Positions 41,243 through 52,981 are shown, counted from the first letter of the stretch. The stretch is DNA of 64,000 nt from Oncomelania hupensis (GCA_036898135.1 CM072516.1:20016693-20080692), one strand, 5' to 3'. Notes: generated by a model from the letters alone, not told the origin. Program-made: numbers and translations.

Positions 41243-43377
41243 TGTGACGACACGAGTTTTCAGATAGCAGGGAGAATTATACTTTTTACGAAGTTACACT
41301 TCTCCGTATATAGTGTACATAGAATAGCGTGACCGATTTACTTTTTGCGTATGAAAGTGCAGTTTCGTAAAGTCCGTGCGTTTCGTAGAAGACAGGGAGT
41401 AGGCCAATTTCGAATAGGGATACGCGTAATAAAGAATGTGCATACTGACGAGAGCTCGACTATTTTGCTTGTTGGCCGGCGCGGTTTTGGAGGGCAGAGT
41501 GGTTTGAGATGCTGTTGCGAGAGGATCGAATCTAACGAGGCAGCAACCCTGTGACAGAGGTCATTGTGTGTAGGGTACCTGCTGGAAGGGTGTGTTATTG
41601 CGTATATAGCCACTCAAGGTCTTATGCCCTCGTCGGGATAAGGATGTTTAGAATTCGAAAGGAAGATGTTAACTGCCATTCGTCAACGAATGTAGAGTTA
41701 CATGCTTAAGGTGTGTGTAGTTCTCGATTGAACACCCACCAAGACTTAGTGTCTGTAGCAGAGCTAAGGTGACCTCATCCTCAGTATAAGTGTTATTTGG
41801 AAAGTGAAATAACGTGCAATAGCAAGAGAAAGTGACTCTCAAAAAGACTAACCCATTGTATTGTGACAGTGTTGTGTCGTGTTGGGGTGTTGGGGAAAAG
41901 GGCGTCACAAGCCGAGGCCTATAAGGTGAGCAAATCCTGTCATTCAATTCTTTAGTGGCGCGCTCCGAGAACTGCGTACGTGTATGAGTGGTAATGAGTG
42001 TGGGGAAGGGGATGTATTTTAGGATGTATAATGAATTTTGTTGATTTTATATGATTTTCTTATGATTTTCTTGTTGTATATGTGATGGGGGAAATGTCGT
42101 TGCTGTTGTTGTTATAAAGGTGGGTCAAGGCAACGATGGGGAATGTAGAGAGGGAGAGAGAGAGTGAGGGTGTATGTATGGAGAGAGCGATAGAATGTAT
42201 TATACTGAAGAAAGATGAAGTGATGATTATGAAGGAAGCATGTTTACAGTATAGTATGGCAAGGTAGTATGGATGAAGGGAGGTAATCGTGATGTGTTAT
42301 AATTGTTGGGGGTGACGGTGGTGATGAAGGGGGGCGGAATGAATCCGGACTGTGTGATTGAAGTGAGGTTGCAATGATTATGTACATTTATATAAAGGTT
42401 TGTGTTTATAGAAGATGCGAATTATTTAGCATCAAAGGTTGGTTTATATTATTGAAATGTATGTATAGTATCTTGTATTATTATCATGGTATTCATAATT
42501 ATACAGGTCAAGATGGTGGACGGAGGACGGCGTGTTATGTTATATTATATAGTGTTTACTGTTTTGTAGGCATATTGTTAAGACTGTGTATATGCTTACA
42601 GGTGTGGGCTATTACTTCTACGTATTACTTCTACGTATTACTTCTACGTATTACTTCTACCTGTTTATTTCCACGCATTATTTCAACGCTGTTGCTTCTG
42701 ATGTTGCCTGTTATGCTGTACTGATGTTGCCGTTGTTGACGCTGATTGGGTCCTAACCAGCCTGGGGGGGTGCCTTTGCCTCTACAACAGAGTAGTGTTG
42801 TGGTGATCTCTGCCACTGCTGCAGGTTTTGCCTATGTATCGAGGCAACACCATTACAGGAGGTTTTCATACCTAATTCATGCACACACAGATTCACACTG
42901 CACCACACCTAAAAACATATTCATTTAGTTAGCAGAATCATCCGCTTATTGTGAAAGAGACTGTTTAGCTCTCTGAGCTACTTGACAAGAACATTGAGAC
43001 ATTACTTCTGTGCCACAGCTTCGCCTAGATAATAGTTTATGATTCAACGCCATTGCTTATTATTTGAAGATTTACATTTTGAATTGATTTGTTGATTTTG
43101 ATTTTGCTGTACACACTTTGTAAAGAAACTGTTGTTGTTTAGTTCTATTTGGGGTTTGTTACAAGGGGAGGTAATTGTTAGTTAGTATTGGGACGGGGGT
43201 CTATTTAGGGGTTGAGGGGAGGTTAGTTCCCATTTTGTCCTGTGTTTGTATGTTAATTGTGGAATAAAAGAGTGTGATTGTATTCTGGCATTTGTGTTAG
43301 TTTATTTTGTTTGAGTTTTATTCTTTATTCACTCGTTGATGTACTGAAGTCACAGAACCCGCTCGGGGGACGTGACA
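41243..43377 (+). mobile_element. Solo LTR of about 2.1 kb, TSD ATCTC
   Basis: TGTGACG at the left and CGTGACA at the right, with ATCTC on both sides (41238-41242, 43378-43382). The LINE reading is continuous if the block and one ATCTC are ignored. Length, GGGACGTGACA end and AATAAA (43263-43268) about 110 bp before the end resemble the LTRs of the array at 1-15399, so it is probably a relative of that family. A TATAAAGG occurs near 42114. No coding region of an element is inside. Four 13-bp repeats (ATTACTTCTACGT) lie at 42611-42661. Confidence 0.82.
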
Positions 43378-44900
43378 ATCTCCATGCTTTGTATTCTTCG
43401 TTGTAGATCTGCTGTGAGGGTCCATGTTTCGCAAGCATATAGGAAGATGGAGTTGACAAGGGAGCGAAGCAGTCTTACCTTGGAATGTAGACTGATGGTC
43501 CTGTCTTTCCAAATTGACTTCCACCTCGCCAGGGCAGCAGTTTGTGCGATCCTGGAGAGGACTTCCTAGTCGGGACCCATTGTCTGATAAAATGGCTCCT
43601 AAATATCCAATCCATCAATGTCATCCGAAAAACGAAGGTTGGAGATTGCTCTTCCCCTTATGCTGACTGTGCTCTCGTGATCTGCAAGGGCATCTGACAT
43701 GATGCGCTCTAGGAAGATGTTGAAGAGTGTTGGAGAGAGTAGGCATCCTTGACGCACACCGATTGTTGTTCTGAACCAGTTTCCGATGGTGCTGTTGTGG
43801 AGGACTGCACTGGTAGCCTTGTCATACAGTCTTTTGATGACTTCAATAAGTTTAAAGCCGATGTTGTACACTCTCATGGTTGCCCACAGAGCTGCATGCC
43901 ACACTCGGTCAAACGCTCTTTTGAAGTCTACGAACACATAATATAGATGTTGTTGGTGCTGTAGGTATTTCTCACAGATTATTTTGAGATTGAAAATCTG
44001 TTCAGTGGTACTTCGCCCTGCACTGAATCCTGCTTGTTCTTCAGCTATGATTTGTTCAGCTTGGGGATTCAACCTGTTGTGTATTATTTTCAGGAGGACC
44101 TTGCTGGGATTGCTGATGAGGCTGATGGTGCGGTAATTTTTACATTCCAGAAGGTTACCTTTTTTGGGAAGAGTGATGACAAGCGACTGGGTCCATGATG
44201 TAGGCCACTCCCCACTCTGCCAGATCTTGTTACAGGTAATGGTGAGTGCGTCAATTATCGTGATTGAAGCAGTTACGCATGTATGTTGTCCACTCCCGCT
44301 GACTTCCCCTTCCTCAGCGATTGTACTGCTGCCCCAAATTCTTCTCGGAAGGATTATTTCTTCTTCTCCGTTCTCTGGACATGCTAGAACTGATGGGTAT
44401 CCGTTTGGTGTGCGGTTGTAAAGGTCAGAGCAGTACTCTGTTTATCTGTCCACGACTTCTTGTTCTTCTGTAAGGCATATGCCAGACTTGCTTTGGATCG
44501 TGGAGACCTTGGGCTGTTTAACACTTGTTAGCCGATTCACAGTCTGGTAGGCCTTCTTGTTGTTGTTCTTGTTCAGACTGTTCTCTATTTCCTGGCATTT
44601 ACCTTCCATCCAGTTCTTCTTTGCTGTGTGCATGACTTTTTGGGTGTCCTTGTTGATTTTTCAGTAGACATCAGCTCCCTGTGAGGTGTTCATTTTCTTT
44701 TTAATCTCACTTCGTTTATCACACAGGTCCAAAAGTTCAGGTGTTGTCCACAGCTTCTTCTTAAGCCGGCGCTTTCCAAGGATCTCCGTGGTGGCATCTG
44801 TCACAGATAAGTTGAAGGTGGTGGTCATGGTGTTGACATCTACTTCACCAGCTCCCGAAGTGAGCAGTGGTGCAAATTTCCCTCCAATTGTGGCCTGAAA
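43378..44900 (-). pseudogene. RTE-like LINE fragment, RT part
   Basis: Continuation of 40953-41242. The minus strand shows AEQIIAEEQAGFSAGRSTTEQIFNL, VFVDFKRAFDRVWHAALW, GVRQGCLLSPTLFNIFLERIMSDALADH and LRFSDDIDG (FSDD in place of FADD). An internal deletion of roughly 180 bp lies near 43600. Frameshifts break the rest. It ends near 44900 against another LINE. Confidence 0.85.
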
Positions 44901-44902
44901 TA

Positions 44903-45431
44903 TTTCTGCCCCCTTTAAAATTAAATCTGAATATTAATGGTTCACGGATTGAACAAGTTTCAGAGCACAAAGTATTAGGTATAATTATTGATCAAGATTT
45001 TACATGGCACTCCCATATAAATAATAGATGTAAGAAGTTATCCAAAAATCTCTTTCTTCTTGCTAAACTAAAACCTTACATTGAATATTCTGCCAGAAAA
45101 ATTTTCTTCCAAGCCCATTGTCTATCACATATCAACTATGCCTCTGTTATATGGTCTAATGCTTCAGCAAATCAACTAAAAAGACTTAATTATCTGCATA
45201 GACGTGGGGTTAGATTAATCTCAGATAATCGAGGATTAACAACAGATGAAAAATTAACAGATCTTAAAATACTTCCTTTACAAACACAATTCAAGTATAA
45301 TTTAGCCATACAGATGTTTAAAGTAAAAAATAATATAGCGCCTTCTTACTTACGTGATCAACTAATGTCATTTCCTACAGAATACCATCCTTCGGATGAG
45401 AGTATAAACCGAGGTCTAGTCTGTGCCGCAT
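44903..45431 (+). pseudogene. 5'-truncated LINE (Jockey/CR1-like), RT C-terminal part, first half
   Basis: Open frame with HKVLGIIIDQDFTWHSHI, LSHINYASVIWSNAS, LKRLNYLHRRGVRLI and PSYLRDQL, the post-RT domain common in Jockey, CR1 and Rex1-like LINEs. The 5' end abuts an RTE-like LINE at 44900. A SINE splits it at 45432, and the frame resumes after 45703. Confidence 0.8.
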
Positions 45432-45703
45432 ACATTCCATCCTAACGGACTTTAAAGATCCTGACGCTCATGTCCTAGACGGGTGAGTGCCAGTGACAAG
45501 AACACACCCAGCATGCACCTAGGTCCTTCTCCCCCATCCCTGGCTGCCCAGGATTGTGCTCAGTTGTCCGGGCGTCAGACCATGCGCCCAAAGGCTGCGG
45601 GTGGGCGTCTCGGGCGGCTTGAGTTAGATCTTGTATCGGCCAGCGCCTTGAGCAGCTCTTGAGCTGGAAGAGCGCTATATAAGAACGATTAAATAAATAA
45701 ATA
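45432..45703 (+). mobile_element. SINE (LINE-tailed) inserted in the LINE
   Basis: Starts ACATTCCATC, as the copy at 52706-52981 does on the other strand. It ends GCGCTATATAAGAACGATT plus (AAAT)n. I find no box A/B pair, so the head is not clearly tRNA-derived. The 3' end resembles that of the CR1/L2-like LINE at 19415-19440, the likely source of its mobilising enzyme. A target duplication is not clear; ATAC occurs on both sides. Confidence 0.8.
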
Positions 45704-45887
45704 CCATTCTGAAAACTACCGATTTCCAAAACCACGAATTGACATTTTTAAATCTAGCTTCTCTTTTAAAGGCCCCTTGTTATGGAACTCTCTTTCTTTA
45801 GAACTAAAACAATGCACATCGTTAAACAGCTTCAAGTACAAGATTTACAACATATTTCTTAATAATTTTAAAAATCATACATTCTAG
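45704..45887 (+). pseudogene. LINE RT C-terminal part, second half
   Basis: Resumes the protein after the SINE: ENYRFPKPRIDIFKSSFSFKGPLLWNSLSLEL and so on, to a TAG at 45885-45887. The 3' UTR continues to about 46195 and ends in GAATCT repeats. Confidence 0.8.
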
Positions 45888-46195
45888 CATGCATCAATTG
45901 ATTTTTCTCTTTCATTCCCCACCCCTCTCTTCCCACTCAGTCCGTCAAGCCTCTCTCTCTCTCTCTTCATTAAATTAAATGGTTCCTGTTAAATGTGTTA
46001 TATTTAGTATTGTTACGAAGTTAGCTTGTTTATTCCTTTAATTTGAAATCAATGTTTATCTTTGCATGACTGCGGATAAATGATTGATTAAAGTAAACGT
46101 GTGAGTGATTGAAAGAAGGACCGATTGTAAGATTAGCAAATTAATGCTAAAATAATTTTCTTCTTGTAATAAACTATTGAATCTGAATCTGAATC

Positions 46196-46307
46196 TTCTT
46201 CTTCTTCTTTTTCTATCACTATCGTCAGCAGCAGAAGCAGCACCAGCAGCTTTATCTTCCTCCTCCTCCTTTTTCTCCTGCTCCTCCTTTTCTTCCTCCT
46301 CCTCCTT

Positions 46308-46359
<52 letters not shown>

Positions 46360-46870
46360 ACAACATTATAACCATCATCTTTTTCTTCTTCTTCTTCTAT
46401 CATCATCGTCAGCAGCAGAAACAGCAGCAGCTTTCTCTTCCCCCCTCCTCCTCCTCCTCATCATCATCATTATCATCATAATCATCACCATCATCTTCTT
46501 CTTCTTCTTCTTTCTCCTCCTCCTTCTACTTTTCCACCTCCTCCTCTTCCTCTTTCTTCAAATTCTTTGTATTCTTGATTTTTTTCATTCACTTTTTTTC
46601 TTTTCTTTAATCTTTATTTCTTTGACATTTCTTTTTCTCTTGTGTTTTCTTTTTTTTTTCCTATCTAGTCTTTCTTTTTTTTCTTTTTCAGATTCTTTAT
46701 CTTCTTCTTTGGCTCATTTCTGCCCTTTTTCTTTCTTTCTTCCTTTCTTTCTTTTTTTCTTTCTTTTTTTGCGCTTTCTTTGTTTCCTTTCTTCCTTTAT
46801 ATCTTGTTTTCTTTCGTCCTTTTCTCATTCTATTTTTTTCTTTCCATTCAATTTTATTCTTTCTATTTTT
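46196..46870. repeat. Long pyrimidine-rich low-complexity tract
   Basis: Almost only C and T on the plus strand, with CTT, CCT and ATC runs. (ATC)n is purest at 46307-46358. The frames through it (poly-Ser, poly-Asp, poly-Glu) are artefacts of base composition. Confidence 0.9.
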
Positions 46871-47961
46871 TTCTATGCTGTATATATAATAAATCAGAGA
46901 TTTAAATGGTTAAGAAAGAGGAAACAAATGTATTCCTTTTGTTTAAGTCAGTATCTGCTAAAGTACTTATTTATTATTTTTTACATTTATTTACCTTATT
47001 TTGTATTGGTGTTTTTTCACCCACGAAGTGCGGGAAGGGTTTATCCCTCTTTATACTGTATGGGTGACTGTCCACCCACAAAGTTCAGGGCGTCAGGATT
47101 TGCTACTGCTGCACTATTATAAGCATGGGTGGAAAATCACTCTGTTGGGATTGAGATATTGTGCATTTTTGTTGTCTACAACTGCATTTATGCACAAAAA
47201 TGTAAGAAACTGTGGCATAAGATTCGGCAATTCTTAACTTACAAAGTCATAAAATTTCAAAAATCTAGAACAACAATTGTCGAAGTTATGATGATTTAAC
47301 TGACTTTATGGGTGTTATTCCAACCAGCGGTGGCAGCAAAGGTTAACTGTGTGACTTCAACATTTCCACTTAAATTGGGTGAAATGTTGTAGCTTTGCTC
47401 AGATTGCAAGCTGCATTCCTGTCTTGATCTACTGGGATCATGATAGTTGCAGATACATGTATCGAGATGCAGTGTTTTTTATATGTCCTCAACCATGATA
47501 GCGATTTGCAGTTCTTTGTTGAATATATAAAGCTCACTCCAATTGCTTAAGCACCTTTAACTTTACCACTGTTCAAGGACTTTGCTTGCAAGACATCACA
47601 CTGTTTACTTTAAATCAAATAGCTGTGTCAGCCTATGGTGTGGGGCATTTTATTTGTGATAAAACAAAGATAGCTTTAAGTTATATCCCATTTTCTTCAC
47701 CAAAGCTGTTATGTTTTGTATTAAGTAAATAGAACAAGAAAGCAACAATCTGCAAGCGATTCATTTATTTTCCCAGGGACATTACTGAAACACTGTCTAA
47801 CATAAAAAAATATAACATACTGTTTATGAAAGTGCTGTTTCACATCATGTTATGGGCCATGTGAGATTGTGAGGATTTTGTAACTTTGTTGTGTTGTTCT
47901 GTGAATAAGAAATTTTCAGATAACCATTTTTCACTAATAAATCTATCAATAGGGATACATT
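46871..47961. other. Unassigned AT-rich stretch
   Basis: No ORF of note, no repeat border and no RNA gene seen. Confidence 0.5.
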
Positions 47962-47979
47962 GTCCTTGCCTATCCTATC

Positions 47980-50900
47980 CTATCCTGTCCCATAACCCGA
48001 AGGTCGTAGGGGCACCACAGATGATCGTTTAACCAGCATACTCCATCTTTCTCTGTCCTCAGCAGCCCTCATGGCTTCGCTCAGTGTCAAACCAGTCCAT
48101 TCTCGAATGTTGTCCTCCCACCTCTTTTTCGGTCTCCCCCTTCTTCTACCTCCTTGCACTGTGCCTTGCAGAATGGTCTTTGCAAGGCCTGATGATCTGG
48201 TGACGTGGCCATACCATCGGAGTTTCCGTTTCTTCACCACTGTGAGCAGGTCATCGTGTTGTCCAATGGCTTGTGTGATGGTCTGTCGGACTTCGTCGTT
48301 GGTGATGTGTTGGGTATAGGAAATGCACAGAAGTCTTCTGTAGCACCTCATCTCCATGCTTTGTATTCTTCGTTGGAGATCTGCTGTGAGGGTCCATGCT
48401 TCGCAAGCATATAGGAAGATGGAGATGACCAGAGAGCGCAGCAGTCTTACTTTGGAATGTAGACTGATGGTTCTGTCTTTCCAAATGGGCTTCAACCTTG
48501 TCAGGGCAGCAGTTGTTTGTGCGATCCTGGAGAGGACTTCCTGGCGAGACCCATTGTCTGACACAATGGCTCCTAAATATTTGAAGCTGTGCACTGTGTT
48601 TAGGGATTGGCCTTGTACTTTGATGTCCGTGTTGATGCCATTGGTGTTGTTGTTCATCATTTTGGTCTTCTCTGCACTTATTTCCATTCCATAAGCTCTG
48701 GAGGTGGTGTCAAGCCTCTGTACAAGCTGTTCAAGTTCTTGTTCCTCTCCAGCCAATCCATCAATATCATCCGCAAAACGAAGATTGGAGATTGCTCTGC
48801 CCCCTATGCTGACTGTGCCTTCGTGATCTGCAAGAGCATCTGACATGATGCGCTCTAGGAAGATGTTGAAGAGTGTTGGAGAGAGTAGGCATCCTTGACG
48901 CACACCGATTGTTGTTCTGAACCAGTTCCCGATGACGCTGTTATGGAGGACTGCACTGGTAGCCTTGTCATACAGGCTTTTGATGACTTCTATAATTTTA
49001 GGGCTGATGTTGTACACTTTCATGGTTGCCCATAGAGCTGCATGCCAGACTCGGTCAAATGCCTTCTTGAAGTCTATGAACACATGATATAGATGTTGTT
49101 GGTGCTGTAGGTATTTCTCACAGATTATTCTGAGGTTGAAAATCTGTTCAGTGGTACTTCGCCCTGCCATGAATTCTGCTTGTTCTTCAGCTATGATTTG
49201 TTCAGCTTGTGGTTTCAACCTGTTGAGTATTATTTTCAGGAGGACTTTGCTGGGATGGCTGATGAGGCTGATGGTGCGGTAATTTTCACACTCCTGAAGG
49301 TTACCTTTTTTGGGAAGAGTGATGACAAGCGACTGGGTCCATGGTGTAGGCCATTCCCCACTCTGCCAGATCTTGTTACAGATAATGGTGAGAGCATCAG
49401 TCATCGCTTCTCCTCCTGCTTGTAGCAGTTCCGCTGGTATGTTGTCCACTCCCGCTGACTTCCCTTTCTTCAGCGATTGCACTGCTGCCTCAACTTCTTC
49501 CCGGAGAATTGGGAGGATTTCTTCTTCTTCTTTGCTCTCGGGACATGCTAGAACTGATGGGTCTCCATTTGAAGTATGGTTGTAAAGGTCAGAGCAGTAC
49601 TCTGTCCATCTGTCCAAGACTTCTTGTTCTTCTGTAAGGCATATGCCAGACTTGCTTTGGATAGTGGGGACTTTGGGCTGTTTAACACTTGTCAGCCGCT
49701 TCACAGTCTGGTAGGCCTTCTTGCTGTTGTTCTTGTTCAGATTGTTCTCTATTTCCTGGCATTGATCTTCTATCCAGTTCTCCTTTGCTGTGCGCATGCC
49801 TTTTCGGATGTCACTGTTGATTTTTCGGTAGACATCAGCTCCCTGTGAGGTGTTCTTTTTCTTTTTTAACTCTCTTCGTTTGTCACACAGATCCAAAAGT
49901 TCAGGTGTGATCCACGGCTTCTTCTTTGGTCGATGCTTGCCAAGGATCTCAGTGGCGGCATCTGTTACAGCTGAATTGAAGGTATTGGTCATGGTGTTGA
50001 CATCTACTTCGCCTGCCCCCAAAATAAGCAGTGGTGCAAATTTCCCTCCAATTGTGGCCTGAAATATTTTTGCCACCTCCGGGTCTTGCAGTTTGTCCAG
50101 GTCGAACTTCAGCCTAGTGCACTTTGCTGTAGTTACTCTCTTCAAATGGAGCCGGAAAGACATCATCACGAGATCGTGGTCACTTCCAATGTCTGCTCCT
50201 GGAAAAGTGCGTGTCCTGCCAATGTTGATGCTTGATCTGAAGCGTTTCTTGACTATGATGTAGTCGATCTGGTTGTGATGTTCCCCGCCGGGACTGTGCC
50301 ATGTCCATCGTCTGGATTTTTTGTGGAGACCAAGCGTGTTTGCCAGTACCAGATTGTTGTATCTGTATCTGGCAAACTCCAATAGCCTCAGACCCCTGTC
50401 ATTTGTCTCGTTGTTGCAGTGGGGTCCACATGTGTCTCCCCAGTTGTGGTGCGCATCTTGGCCAACCTTGGCATTCCAGTCGCCTTGCACTATGACTATG
50501 TCCTTCTTCGGCACTTGGTCAAGGACCGCCTGTATATTTTCATAAAAATCCTCCACTTCGCTGTCTTCATAGTCTGATGTTGGGGCATAGGCCTGGATGA
50601 TGGTAATGTTGAAAGGGGTTGCTCTCAGACGGATGGTAATGAGTCTACTGGAGACTGGGCGGCAACCCATGACAGTGGCTAGAATGTTCTTGTGGACCAA
50701 GAATCCAACGCCGTGTTCGTGCCTGTCATCTCTACCGCTGAAATAGAGCTTGTGGCCTTTGTCAGTCGTTGTTTCACCTAGGCCTTTCCAGCGCAGTTCG
50801 CTGATACCTAGAACGTTCCATCGATAGTGGTCCAGCTCGTGGGCCAGTTCTTCTAATTTTCCTTCCGCAGTTAGGGTCCTGACATTCCAGGTTCCTATGA

Positions 50901-51084
50901 CGATGTTGTTTCTCGTGCGGATCTTGCTAATTTGTCCATCAGTAGCATGCTTAACATCTCCGTCCTGGTGGCCAACGGAAGGCGCGGTCCTTGTGTAGCC
51001 GGGCGACGACCGATCCGGCATGGAATTAGTGGATAGCCTCATCATGTGTTGTGTCTTGGGCAAAAAAGACCTGGCAGGGCCCAA
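47980..51084 (-). CDS. LINE ORF2: AP endonuclease and reverse transcriptase (RTE-like)
   Basis: 1034 residues, uninterrupted. The endonuclease spans about 60-300: GTWNVRTL, GISELRWKG with the catalytic Glu, QGDWNAKVG, and GSDHDLV. RT spans about 500-790: NYRTISLISHPSKVLLKI, FIDFKKAFDRVWH, GVRQGCLLSPTLFNIFLERI, and FADDIDGL near 768. A basic C-terminal region has KRKLRWYGHVTR and GGRRRGRPKKRWEDNIREW. The protein would nick target DNA and copy its RNA in place. A second in-frame Met (MMRLSTNSMP) lies 13 residues in, so the exact start is uncertain. The TAG stop lies within the tail repeat. Proteins of this type are often mislabelled as craniofacial development protein 2-like. Confidence 0.9.
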   Translation of the reverse strand: MGPARSFLPKTQHMMRLSTNSMPDRSSPGYTRTAPSVGHQDGDVKHATDGQISKIRTRNNIVIGTWNVRTLTAEGKLEELAHELDHYRWNVLGISELRWKGLGETTTDKGHKLYFSGRDDRHEHGVGFLVHKNILATVMGCRPVSSRLITIRLRATPFNITIIQAYAPTSDYEDSEVEDFYENIQAVLDQVPKKDIVIVQGDWNAKVGQDAHHNWGDTCGPHCNNETNDRGLRLLEFARYRYNNLVLANTLGLHKKSRRWTWHSPGGEHHNQIDYIIVKKRFRSSINIGRTRTFPGADIGSDHDLVMMSFRLHLKRVTTAKCTRLKFDLDKLQDPEVAKIFQATIGGKFAPLLILGAGEVDVNTMTNTFNSAVTDAATEILGKHRPKKKPWITPELLDLCDKRRELKKKKNTSQGADVYRKINSDIRKGMRTAKENWIEDQCQEIENNLNKNNSKKAYQTVKRLTSVKQPKVPTIQSKSGICLTEEQEVLDRWTEYCSDLYNHTSNGDPSVLACPESKEEEEILPILREEVEAAVQSLKKGKSAGVDNIPAELLQAGGEAMTDALTIICNKIWQSGEWPTPWTQSLVITLPKKGNLQECENYRTISLISHPSKVLLKIILNRLKPQAEQIIAEEQAEFMAGRSTTEQIFNLRIICEKYLQHQQHLYHVFIDFKKAFDRVWHAALWATMKVYNISPKIIEVIKSLYDKATSAVLHNSVIGNWFRTTIGVRQGCLLSPTLFNIFLERIMSDALADHEGTVSIGGRAISNLRFADDIDGLAGEEQELEQLVQRLDTTSRAYGMEISAEKTKMMNNNTNGINTDIKVQGQSLNTVHSFKYLGAIVSDNGSRQEVLSRIAQTTAALTRLKPIWKDRTISLHSKVRLLRSLVISIFLYACEAWTLTADLQRRIQSMEMRCYRRLLCISYTQHITNDEVRQTITQAIGQHDDLLTVVKKRKLRWYGHVTRSSGLAKTILQGTVQGGRRRGRPKKRWEDNIREWTGLTLSEAMRAAEDRERWSMLVKRSSVVPLRPSGYGTG

Positions 51085-51248
51085 TCCTCTCCAGGCTGTT
51101 GGCCACAGCCGAAATCCACGAATACAGTGTGGCTCGCCTTGGCCCTGAGCACGTGGTCGTTGAACCTGTAGTAACGTGAGGTTCCTCCGCCCTGGCCGGT
51201 GACTTCTGTGTAGAAGACTTTCGCCCAGTGATGCCGTGCTAACATCAC
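51042..51248 (-). other. Upstream ORF of 68 codons overlapping the LINE ORF
   Basis: ATG at 51248 (MMLARHHWAKVFYTEV). It overlaps the main ORF by 43 bp in another frame. No domain recognised. It may be 5' UTR or a minimal first ORF. Confidence 0.35.
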
Positions 51249-51320
51249 CCCTGTTAGTCGCCTCTTACGACACGCCGGGAAACGTTGGGTCTATTCTATT
51301 TGCCCGAACCCACAGAGCCA

Positions 51321-51845
<525 letters not shown>

Positions 51846-52212
51846 CAGGGCCGGACCTCATTTTTTCAGGGGTAGGGGCCCAAATTTATTTGAGGGTAGT
51901 AGTGAAGGCGCGAAGCGCCGAGCCGACGGCGCGAAGCGCCTAGTTTGCTAGGGGGGTCCGGGGGCATGCTCCCCCGGAAATGTTTTTGAAAAGGGAGAAA
52001 AAAATGGTGCAATCTGGTGCAATCTGAGCATGTAAATTGCAAAATTTTGGTGCTATAGTTTGCCACTGATTTTGGGGAGAAATTACCTTTAAAAAAGTGT
52101 GTGTGTGTGTGTGTTAGGAATAAAGTCATAACAAAAATATGACTTAGTTTCTGCAGAGAGACTCTCGTTTCTGTATCTTTTGTTTTTATTTACGTGTGTG
52201 TGTGTGTGTGTG

Positions 52213-52244
<32 letters not shown>

Positions 52245-52374
52245 GTTTTCTTTTGCTTTTTTTATATTTTTCCCCCACATTTTTTAAATTTTTTTTTCTT
52301 TCTTTTTTTCTTTTTTTTTTCAAAAAAGGGTAGGGGCCCGGGCCCCTCGGTCCTCTAGGACAGGTCCGGCCCTG
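51846..52374. mobile_element. Non-autonomous DNA transposon (hAT-like MITE), 5-bp TSD GGTTT
   Basis: Perfect 13-bp inverted ends CAGGGCCGGACCT, with GGTTT on both sides (51841-51845, 52375-52379). Inside are a GCGCGAAGCGCC palindrome repeat near 51910-51945, TG microsatellites (52098-52113, 52196-52243) and a T-rich run. No transposase. The CAGGG ends and 5-bp duplication fit hAT-related elements, a tentative class. Confidence 0.82.
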
Positions 52375-52379
52375 GGTTT

Positions 52380-52705
52380 TGTGTTTATTCAGTTGTGGTT
52401 TGTTTCTACTAGATCATTAAGACCATAGAAGTAAACTGGTCTAACTTGACTTTTTCTTGTTCAGAAAAACTACCTCCAAAGGTTTTGGAAAACGTATGTC
52501 AGGACACATTTTACATCATTTACTTCACTTACTTTAAAATGTGTCTGTGTGTGAATTGTGGACACTGACATGCATTTCGACAAATTATGATGTCATGCTA
52601 TTGTTTTTCATATGTATTCTTCAGTTCATCGGTATGGTTATATTCCAAAAACTTGTACTATTACCTTGGGTTGTTTTTTTTATGTGAATGCTTCAGTTCC
52701 TCTGT
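52380..52705. other. Unassigned spacer
   Basis: No gene or repeat recognised. Confidence 0.5.
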
Positions 52706-52981
52706 ATTATTATTATTTAATCGTTCTTATATAGCGCTTTTCCAGCTCAAGAGCTGCTCAAGGCGCCGGCCGATACAGGATCTAACTCAAGCCGCCCGAG
52801 TCGCCCACCCGCAGCCTTTGGGCGCATGGTCTGACGCCCGCCCGGGCAACTGAGCACAATCCTGGGCAGCCAGGGATGGGGGAGAAGGACCTAGGTGCAT
52901 GCTGGGTGTTTTCTTGTCACCGGCACTCACCCGTCTAGGACATGAGCGTCAGGATCTTTAAAGTCCGTTATGATGGAATGT
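52706..52981 (-). mobile_element. SINE (LINE-tailed), reverse orientation
   Basis: Reverse complement of the 45432-45703 family, well conserved over its length, with an (AAT)n-type tail at the left. A frame crossing it is not a gene. Confidence 0.82.

Larger units (their letters stand above)
47962..51320 (-). mobile_element. RTE-like LINE, near full length
   Basis: Minus-strand element with a 5' untranslated part down to about 51085, a single 1034-codon ORF, and a tail of GGATA repeats (complement of 47970-47990). The ORF has endonuclease and RT but no RNase H, and essentially no 3' UTR; these are RTE traits. Four other, decayed copies lie in this window (15437/24267, 40953/43378, 59070, 60285). 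The 5' border near 51320 is approximate. Confidence 0.85.

Noticed and set aside
41338..41613. 91-codon minus-strand frame in the solo LTR
   Set aside because: Lies in LTR sequence; no homology recognised and no start context.
46056..46406. Acidic 116-codon frame in the ATC/CTT tract
   Set aside because: Pure product of microsatellite composition.
47001..47237. Small frame with CCCAC(G/A)AAGT repeats in the spacer
   Set aside because: No domain, and frame length is at chance level.
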